Part shown: positions 26,007 to 32,525 of the stretch, in pieces
How the letters are laid out: each line of letters opens with the position of its first letter
How positions within the stretch are numbered: the stretch's first letter is position 1
Source: Candidatus Uhrbacteria bacterium
GTDB lineage: Bacteria > Patescibacteriota > Patescibacteriia > SG8-24
Assembly (NCBI GenBank): GCA_016929435.1
Contig: JAFGIV010000008.1
Span: forward strand, 1 to 37,158
Length of the DNA: 37,158 nt
Direction of reading: 5' to 3'
Program-made: the position numbers and the translations under genes
Notes under the pieces: generated by a model
Database searches by the model: none
Told to the model about the DNA's origin: nothing
Seen by the model: the letters and a program-made list of their open reading frames with translations, nothing else

Positions 26007-27086
26007 ATGCGCATCGTTTTTGCCGGTGGGGGCACCCTCGGTTCCGTAACTCCGCTTTTGGCCGTGGCGGGGGAGATCCGCCGCCGTTGTCCCGGTGCCG
26101 AAATGCTGTGGGTCGGTACCGTGGGCGGGCCGGAGTCCGATCCGGTTCGGCGGGCCGGCCTTTCGTTCACGGCCATTCGGTCCGGTAAGCTGCGGCGCTA
26201 CCCGTCAATCGATAACTTTTTTGACGTTTTCAGGATTATCGGCGGTTTTTTCCAGTCCCTGCGCATCCTGTGGGGGAAACGTCCGGAAGCCGTGGTCAGC
26301 GCCGGGGGGTTTGTTGCCGTTCCGGTCGTTTGGGCGGCCGCTCTCCTGCGGATTCCCGTCCATGTTCACCAGATGGACATCCGTCCCGGCTTGGCCAACC
26401 GGCTGTCGGCTCCCTTTACCCGATCGTTTAGCGTTGCCTACCGGGAATCGGTCCGTGATTTTTCCGGTTTCCGTCCTGTTTGGACCGGTAATCCGGTTCG
26501 GTCGGAACTGTTCGGGCGGACCAGGGTTCAGGCCCTTGATTTTTTTCGGTTGGACGGCAGTTTGCCGACCGTGTTGGTTTTGGGGGGAGGTACCGGGGCC
26601 ATGACCCTGAATCGCCTGGCGATCAGGGCGGCCGTGATGTCGGACGGCCGGATCAACCTGGTCCATGTCACCGGCATGGGCAAGGGTTTGCCGGTGCCGG
26701 AGGGATCCGACGCGTACCGTCAATACCCGTCCCTGGACGTTGACCGGATGGCCTTGGCCTATGCCGTGTCCGATTTGGTGGTGACCAGGGCAGGCATGGG
26801 GACCCTGACCGAATTGGCTGCCTTGGGCAAGCCGACGGTCATTATCCCCATGCCGCATTCGCACCAGGAGGACAATGCCGAGCTGTTCCGGAAATCCGGT
26901 GCCGCCGAGGTGTGGCCGGAGGAATCGGTCGATCCGGACGGGTTTGCCGACAGGCTGCTGACGGTCCTGGCGGATCCGGTGCGGTTGGCGGGTTTGGGGG
27001 AGGGGATGAAAAGGATGAACCGTAACGATGCGGCCCAGAGGCTGGCCGAAATCATCCTGAAGTCCGCCGGTCTTCATCCGGTTTAG
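26007..27086 (+). CDS. murG: MurG-like UDP-GlcNAc:lipid I N-acetylglucosaminyltransferase (variant motifs)
   Basis: RIVFAGGGTLGSVTPLLAVAGEI; VVSAGGFVAVPVVWAA; HVHQMDIRPGLANRL; VLVLGGGTGAMTLNRLA; VVTRAGMGTLTELAALGKPTVIIPMPHSHQEDNAE; location behind mraY/ftsW. Confidence 0.92.
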   Translation: MRIVFAGGGTLGSVTPLLAVAGEIRRRCPGAEMLWVGTVGGPESDPVRRAGLSFTAIRSGKLRRYPSIDNFFDVFRIIGGFFQSLRILWGKRPEAVVSAGGFVAVPVVWAAALLRIPVHVHQMDIRPGLANRLSAPFTRSFSVAYRESVRDFSGFRPVWTGNPVRSELFGRTRVQALDFFRLDGSLPTVLVLGGGTGAMTLNRLAIRAAVMSDGRINLVHVTGMGKGLPVPEGSDAYRQYPSLDVDRMALAYAVSDLVVTRAGMGTLTELAALGKPTVIIPMPHSHQEDNAELFRKSGAAEVWPEESVDPDGFADRLLTVLADPVRLAGLGEGMKRMNRNDAAQRLAEIILKSAGLHPV

Positions 27087-27097
27087 GCGGTAGGTTT

Positions 27098-27126
27098 TTG
27101 TCCCGGCGGTCGTTTCGTGCTAACAT
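27098..27126 (+). promoter_or_regulatory. Candidate sigma70-like promoter: TTGTCC-N17-TAACAT
   Basis: Hexamers at 27098-27103 and 27121-27126, spacer 17 bp. Confidence 0.5.
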
Positions 27127-27163
27127 GGATCCTGAATGAACGGTCTCTTTATTGGCAACGGTT

Positions 27164-28408
27164 ATGGTTCGTGAAAATCAGGTAACGCCGGAGACGATAG
27201 GGCGGGAGACGAAAGCGGCGGAAATTTTGGATTATGTCGTCCGTTTGGGCCTGGATTCCAGGAGGGAACAGGAAAAGGAGGGCGGGTCTTGGGTGAATGA
27301 TCGCCTGAAGGACTTGCCGACACCGGCCCGCGAAAGGATCAGGCAGCGGGACAGGAGGCTTGTCGAATTGGGTTTGAGCGAAAGTCAGAGAGCCGAAATC
27401 CTTAAGGACGACATCGAAGGCGTCGAAACGACCTATGTCGATCAGCGTTTCGTTTTTGAGGGAGGTCAAAAGATCCTAAAGGACCAGTTCGGCAAGGAGT
27501 TGGTTCGGGAATGGACTGACGAAATTTTGGAGAACGTTGAATTGAGGATGGAAGATCTCGATCGGGTGGCCCGCCTTAGCTTTGACGCCAACGGCCTCAA
27601 GGCAATCAACGACCTGTCCACATCGCACGAGCGGGGTGACGAGTTCCTGAAGCGTATTGCGGAGGTGATCAGGAACGAGGATTGCGAGGCTTACCGCCTG
27701 CTGCGGGAAGCCGGTGCGTCCGAGGTCATACCGTTGACCGGGGGCGGGGACGAATACACCATTCTGGTCAGGGGCGATAGGCCGCTGGACATCGAAGGGC
27801 TTCGTCAGGCGGTAAGGTCTTACGAGGCGGCGGTAGCGGCCGTTGATTGCGGGGATCTGGTCGATTTTGGGGATTTGGGGGTTAAATTGCGGTTTTTGGG
27901 AGTCAGCCCGGAGGAGTACGGGAAGATGGACGAAACGGCCCGGTTGGAAATGGAAACACGATTCCGGGAGGACATTCCGGAAGGGTTTAGGATGCCAGCC
28001 AGCATGTCCGGCGGAGTCGAGACCCTTCAGCAGGGCCTGATGCTGGCCATTAACGACCCGCGTGACAAGAAACGCCTGAAGCCCGATGAGCAGGATTATG
28101 ATGCGGCCCTCTCCAAGATCATGGGTGGACTTTGGGACGCTTCCGACAGGGAAATGATGGCGGTCAAGAAGGGCTTTAAGGCCCGTTTGGAATCAGCGGA
28201 AACCTCACCCGAGGAAAGGGCCCTTAGTCGGATTTTCAGCCGGAATAAGGCCGAACGGGAGGCCAGGAGACGGATAGAGGAACTTGAGAGGAAAGCTCGG
28301 TCAGCCGATGTCCTAACGGGCGAGATGGCTCGTCTGACGGCCATGCGCGAAGAGCTGGGTGACGGGGCCTTTGCCGAAGCCGTGGTTTCCCTGATGTCCA
28401 GATTCTAA
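27164..28408 (+). CDS. Soluble GGDEF-like (putative diguanylate cyclase-type) protein
   Basis: LSFDANGLKAINDLSTSHERGDEFLKRIAEVIRNE followed by LTGGGDEYTILVRGD and ASMSGGVETL; no TM; charged helical C-terminus. ATG 27164 preferred to TTG 27152. Confidence 0.7.
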   Translation: MVRENQVTPETIGRETKAAEILDYVVRLGLDSRREQEKEGGSWVNDRLKDLPTPARERIRQRDRRLVELGLSESQRAEILKDDIEGVETTYVDQRFVFEGGQKILKDQFGKELVREWTDEILENVELRMEDLDRVARLSFDANGLKAINDLSTSHERGDEFLKRIAEVIRNEDCEAYRLLREAGASEVIPLTGGGDEYTILVRGDRPLDIEGLRQAVRSYEAAVAAVDCGDLVDFGDLGVKLRFLGVSPEEYGKMDETARLEMETRFREDIPEGFRMPASMSGGVETLQQGLMLAINDPRDKKRLKPDEQDYDAALSKIMGGLWDASDREMMAVKKGFKARLESAETSPEERALSRIFSRNKAEREARRRIEELERKARSADVLTGEMARLTAMREELGDGAFAEAVVSLMSRF

Positions 28409-28446
28409 GCCGAAACAGGCAACGAAATCGACTAACCCAAAAGACT

Positions 28447-28881
28447 ATGAGCGAACAGGGCATCCCCCACATTACCTGCGAACACCTCCAGTCCCTGAAG
28501 GACGGGGACATGGAACATGTCGTGGTGGACCTGCGGGACTTCAACGAGTATGAGTCCGGCCACATCAGGGGGGCCAAAAGCTGTCCCCGTCGGGAATTGG
28601 CCGACAACATCGAAACCGTCGTTCCCGACAGGAAGCACAAGGTGGTTGTCATTATCGGCCCGGTTCACGAGCCGGAAATCGAGTCGATTCACCGCGAGCT
28701 TAGGGAAATGGGATACGAGAACATCGAGTTCCTGGCCGGCGGTTTTGATCGGTGGTGCGAAATCGCCCCCATGGAGATCGAGCCGGAACTGCTGGAGATG
28801 ACTCCGGAGGAGGAGGGATTCGTCGGTGATGAGCTGACCGATGTCGATCCGGAGAAGTCCAACGACGAGCCGATGTATTGA
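28447..28881 (+). CDS. Rhodanese-like domain protein lacking the catalytic cysteine, acidic C-terminal tail
   Basis: VVVDLRDFNEYESGHIRGAKSCPRRELADNI and LREMGYENIEFLAGGFDRW match rhodanese folds; the active loop reads VVVIIGPVHEPE with no Cys. Confidence 0.82.
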   Translation: MSEQGIPHITCEHLQSLKDGDMEHVVVDLRDFNEYESGHIRGAKSCPRRELADNIETVVPDRKHKVVVIIGPVHEPEIESIHRELREMGYENIEFLAGGFDRWCEIAPMEIEPELLEMTPEEEGFVGDELTDVDPEKSNDEPMY

Positions 28882-28890
28882 TTTCCGAGC

Positions 28891-30177
28891 ATGAAAGCCG
28901 ATTGCCGTTCCCGCACCCGTGAAACATTGGCGTTTCCCGAGGGGTTCTGGTGGGGAACCTCAACGTCCGCCCATCAGGTCGAGGGCGGAAACTCGAAAAA
29001 TGACTGGTCCGAATGGGAACGCCAGCCGGGTCGGATCGCTGACCGGACGGTTTCCGGAAAATGCACGGACCACTATTCCCGTTACGGGGAGGATTTTGAT
29101 TTGGCCAAATCGTTTCACCAGAACGCCCACCGACTGTCGGTCGAATGGAGCCGGATAGAGCCCAACGACGGGGAATGGGACTGGGAGGAGGTGGCCCATT
29201 ACCGCCGGGTGATGGAGGCGCTGCGCAGTCGGGGAATGAGGGTGATGCTGACCGTTTGGCATTTCACCTTGCCGAAGTGGTTCGCTCGGCAGGGCGGGTG
29301 GGAGTGGTCAAGGGCTACGGATCGTTTCGTCCGCCTTACCCGACTGTTGGCCGAGGAATACGGCGACCTGGTCGATGCCTGGATAACCGTCAACGAGCCG
29401 GTCGTCTATCTCGGCCAATCCTACGGCATCGGCGTCTGGCCGCCGGGAAAGAGGAGTGCCGTATCGTCCCTTAGGGTGTTTTTCGCCCTGGTTGGGGCCC
29501 ATCGGGCGGCTTACCGGACAATTCACCGTATATTGGATACCCCTGAACGGAAGGTATCGGTCGGCATTGCCAAGAATGTCATCACCTTCGAGACTTACCG
29601 TCCCCATGTTTTGACTGACGGAATTTTCGTTAAAATCGCCGATAGCGTCTTCAACCGCCAGTTCTTTTTCTGGAGCGGGTCGGAAAGCCATGACTTCATC
29701 GGCATCAACTATTATTTCAACAATCGGGTGAAATATGTCCCGACCGGGGTCAGAAATCTGTTCCACGAGGTCCATAACGAGAACCGCGAGCAGAGCGATT
29801 TGGGTTGGGAAATCAACGCCGAGGCCATATTCCGGGCAATCATGGGCATGTGGCGTTATCGGAAACCGATATACGTCACCGAGCACGGCGTGGCCAATGC
29901 CGACGATTCCAAGCGGCCGCGTCTCATAGTCAAGGCACTGCGGGAGGTTCATCGCGCCATTCGGGCAGGGGTTGATGTCCGGGGGTATTTTCACTGGTCA
30001 CTGCTCGACAACTACGAGTGGTCGGACGGATTTTCCGGACGGTTCGGACTGATCGCCGTGGATTACGCCACCCTGGAGCGCACTCCCCGCGGTTCGGCCC
30101 GTGTCTATGGGGAAATTTGTAGGGAAAACGGCATTCCCCACTGTCTGCTGAAATTAACCGGACATGGGGTGGGGTGA
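28891..30177 (+). CDS. Glycoside hydrolase family 1 (beta-glycosidase-like)
   Basis: FPEGFWWGTSTSAHQVEGG; RLSVEWSRIEP; acid/base TVNEP; nucleophile YVTEHGVAN; GYFHWSLLDNYEWSDGFSGRFGLIAVDY. Confidence 0.95.
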   Translation: MKADCRSRTRETLAFPEGFWWGTSTSAHQVEGGNSKNDWSEWERQPGRIADRTVSGKCTDHYSRYGEDFDLAKSFHQNAHRLSVEWSRIEPNDGEWDWEEVAHYRRVMEALRSRGMRVMLTVWHFTLPKWFARQGGWEWSRATDRFVRLTRLLAEEYGDLVDAWITVNEPVVYLGQSYGIGVWPPGKRSAVSSLRVFFALVGAHRAAYRTIHRILDTPERKVSVGIAKNVITFETYRPHVLTDGIFVKIADSVFNRQFFFWSGSESHDFIGINYYFNNRVKYVPTGVRNLFHEVHNENREQSDLGWEINAEAIFRAIMGMWRYRKPIYVTEHGVANADDSKRPRLIVKALREVHRAIRAGVDVRGYFHWSLLDNYEWSDGFSGRFGLIAVDYATLERTPRGSARVYGEICRENGIPHCLLKLTGHGVG

Positions 30178-30212
30178 TGGGGGTGTGGGGTATGGCTGGA
30201 ACGTAAAAGAAG

Positions 30213-30239
30213 AGGGGGCTGATCATGATCAGTCCCCCT
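30213..30239. terminator. Hairpin terminator between convergent GH1 and DUF5658-like genes
   Basis: AGGGGGCTGATCA / TGATCAGTCCCCCT, 13-bp stem with one bulge; T-rich downstream on both strands (ttgtttt on +; tcttctttta on -). Confidence 0.75.
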
Positions 30240-30257
30240 TGTTTTGCGGCCGTTGTC

Positions 30258-30605
30258 TTATATTAAGAAATTAACCGCAATAATGTGGTAGCCTATCAGC
30301 AGCACGAAGGCCGCTGTAGCTGCCCGAAACGAATTCCAGGCAAATTTCACGTATCGGCTGGAGACAGCCAAAGCCGATACGGCAACCCCTGACAGAAATA
30401 TTTTTACCGTCGGAAATGTCAGGCCACCACATTTTTGGCACCAGGCCATCAGCGGATTAACTTCCTCGAAACCATTCGCCAGGCTTATGTTGGTGAAGTG
30501 GATGTCCAACACCTGACAAGCCATGAATACCGCCGTCATGACGGCAATTTTGGTTTTTGCTGGCGGTTGCCATCCATTTTTTACGCTTTCGATTTTAAAA
30601 GACAT
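30258..30605 (-). CDS. DUF5658-like small membrane protein
   Basis: CQVLDIHFTNISLANGFEEVNPLMAW followed by further TM segments; purine-rich AGGGAGGAAAAGAGGG upstream of ATG. Confidence 0.7.
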   Translation of the reverse strand: MSFKIESVKNGWQPPAKTKIAVMTAVFMACQVLDIHFTNISLANGFEEVNPLMAWCQKCGGLTFPTVKIFLSGVAVSALAVSSRYVKFAWNSFRAATAAFVLLIGYHIIAVNFLI

Positions 30606-30664
30606 TTTTCCCTCTTTTCCTCCCTTGCCTGTTTATTCGCAAGAGGACAGCATGCCATAAAATC

Positions 30665-30693
30665 ATGACAGCGTCAAGGCCGGGGTGTATACT
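30665..30693 (+). promoter_or_regulatory. Candidate sigma70-like promoter: ATGACA-N17-TATACT
   Basis: Hexamers at 30665-30670 and 30688-30693, spacer 17 bp; the -10 ends 8 nt before the ATG. Confidence 0.7.
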
Positions 30694-30701
30694 TATAAAG
30701 T

Positions 30702-32057
30702 ATGAAAATCACCCTTTTCGGAGCCGCACGGGAAGTGACCGGTTCCTGTCACCTGATAGAGACGGACAGCGGGACCAGGGTGCTGGTGGATTGCGGCATG
30801 TTTCAGGGATACAGCGTTGCCCACCAGCTGAACGGGGAGCCGTTTCCGTTCGATCCCAGGTCCCTGGATGCGGTCATTTTGACCCATGCCCACATTGACC
30901 ATATCGGTCGGTACCCCAAATTGGTTCGGGACGGCTTTGGCGGCCGGTGTTTCGTTACGCATCCCACCCGCCTGCTGTCCCGGCTGATGTGGCGGGATGC
31001 GGCCCAGGTAATGAAGGATGACGCCCGTCGGCACCGCCGGCCGCCGGCCTATACGCCCCAGGAAGTCGATCCGGCCTTTCAGACCCTGCACGGCATGGAA
31101 TACGGAGTCAGGGTCAAGGTCAGCGACGGTTTCCACTTTACCTTCCGTGAAGCCGGACACATTTTCGGGTCGGCTTTCGTGGAGATCGAGGCGGACGGGA
31201 AGAGGCTGGTCATGTCCGGGGACATCGGCAATGACGACGTGCCGATCCTTCGGGATACGGCCCCTCGGCCGACGGCCGATGCCGTGGTGTGCGAATCGAC
31301 CTACGGCGACCGGAACCACGAGTCGGTACGGGAGCGGTCAGGTCTCCTGAAGCAGGCGATCATGGACGTGGTGGGCCGGAAGGGAACTCTGATGATACCG
31401 GCCTTTTCCCTGGAACGAACCCAAGAGGTCCTTTACGAGCTGAACGGGATGGCGGAGGGTGGGGAGATCCCGCGGATTCCGATCTATCTTGACAGCCCCC
31501 TGGCCATCAAGGTTTTGCCGGTCTACCACCAGTTTCCGGAATACTACGACCGGGATGCGGCTGAACTGTCCAAAACCGACGATTTTTTTCGGTTTCCCGG
31601 CCTGCACATCAGTCGGGAAGCGTCCGATTCCCGGGCCATTGACTCGATCAAGCCCCCAAAGGTGATAATTGCCGGGAGCGGCATGATGCATGGCGGGCGG
31701 ATCATGCGGCACCTGGTCCAGTACCTAGACGATCCCGAAAACATCCTTTTGGTGATCGGCTATCAGGCCGAAGGGACACTCGGTCGCCAGGTGACGGACG
31801 GGGCCAACCGGGTCCATATAGAGCACGAGGACGTGGATGTCCGGTGTGAGGTCCGGAAGATCAGCGGCTATTCCGCCCACGGCGATCGGGAAAAGCTGTT
31901 GCGGTGGCTGAAGGGGAACGGCGGTTCCGGCCGTCCGGCCAAGATCGTCCTCAACCACGGCGAATTGGGTGCTCTCGAAAACCTTGCCGACCATTGCCGA
32001 AAGGAGATCGGGGCGGAGGTCTTCATTCCCGGAAAGGGGGAGACGGTGGAGGTGTAG
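30702..32057 (+). CDS. Metallo-beta-lactamase-fold beta-CASP ribonuclease-like protein
   Basis: MKITLFGAAREVTGSCHLIE; LTHAHIDHIGRYPKL; REAGHIFGSAFVEIE; MSGDIGNDD; CESTYGDRNHE; PAFSLERTQEVLYELN; ISGYSAHGDREKLLRWL; VLNHGE. Confidence 0.93.
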   Translation: MKITLFGAAREVTGSCHLIETDSGTRVLVDCGMFQGYSVAHQLNGEPFPFDPRSLDAVILTHAHIDHIGRYPKLVRDGFGGRCFVTHPTRLLSRLMWRDAAQVMKDDARRHRRPPAYTPQEVDPAFQTLHGMEYGVRVKVSDGFHFTFREAGHIFGSAFVEIEADGKRLVMSGDIGNDDVPILRDTAPRPTADAVVCESTYGDRNHESVRERSGLLKQAIMDVVGRKGTLMIPAFSLERTQEVLYELNGMAEGGEIPRIPIYLDSPLAIKVLPVYHQFPEYYDRDAAELSKTDDFFRFPGLHISREASDSRAIDSIKPPKVIIAGSGMMHGGRIMRHLVQYLDDPENILLVIGYQAEGTLGRQVTDGANRVHIEHEDVDVRCEVRKISGYSAHGDREKLLRWLKGNGGSGRPAKIVLNHGELGALENLADHCRKEIGAEVFIPGKGETVEV

Positions 32058-32078
32058 GCAAAATTCTCGGCGGCTCCC

Positions 32079-32129
32079 AAGCCCCAAACCCCCTCCCTCC
32101 GGGAGACTTACGCCTGAAGGGGGCTTAAG
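32079..32129. repeat. Left arm of long inverted repeat
   Basis: aagccccaaaccccctccctccgggagacttacgcctgaagggggcttaag; 50/51 identical to the reverse complement of 32447-32497. Confidence 0.93.
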
Positions 32130-32182
32130 TGGAAGATATTTTTTTATATTTCCCCCAATGATTCCCCGACCGGATGCGTCGG

Positions 32183-32206
32183 TTCGGCCCCCTAAAGGGG
32201 GCCGAA
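32183..32206. repeat. Perfect inverted repeat TTCGGCCCCCT-AA-AGGGGGCCGAA
   Basis: 11-bp arms with a 2-nt centre. Confidence 0.9.
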
Positions 32207-32260
32207 GGCGGGTCGGTCCGCCGGTGCGGGACAACGGGGGTCGGGCCGGTTCACCCCCCT

Positions 32261-32286
32261 AAATCCCCCAATACTGGGGGATTTTT
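32261..32286 (+). terminator. Intrinsic terminator-like hairpin AAATCCCCC-AATACT-GGGGGATTT + T-tract
   Basis: 9-bp perfect stem, 6-nt loop, TTTTT at 32282-32286. Confidence 0.75.
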
Positions 32287-32357
32287 ATGTCGTATGGATA
32301 TCCCCCCATTCAACTTTGACATCCCCGCCTTTGGGTGATACCGTTCGTCTTACAATT

Positions 32358-32426
32358 CCCAACCGTCCCATATACCCCCTATCATCCTGGATAGAGGGTG
32401 ATTGTGGCGTATGCCGGTCGGTTGGG
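32358..32426 (+). ncRNA. Candidate structured RNA / uvrB leader element
   Basis: Outer stem CCCAACCG (32358-32365)/CGGTTGGG (32419-32426) enclosing CCCCCTATC (32375-32383)/GATAGAGGG (32390-32398, one mismatch); preceded by TTGACA-N17-TGA-TACCGT at 32316-32344. Confidence 0.35.
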
Positions 32427-32446
32427 TCATGAATATAAAAATTCCT

Positions 32447-32497
32447 CTTAAGCCCCCTTCAGGCGTAAGTCTCCCGGAGGGAGGGGGTTTGGGGGTT
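32447..32497. repeat. Right arm of long inverted repeat
   Basis: cttaagcccccttcaggcgtaagtctcccggagggagggggtttgggggtt. Confidence 0.93.
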
Positions 32498-32525
32498 GGA
32501 ACCGTCCTGTTTGGCGGTGGGGAAT

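Noticed and set aside
30606-30690. Promoter for the DUF5658-like gene (TTGACG-N17-CATGCT)
   Set aside because: The -10 element matches consensus at only three positions; insufficient support.
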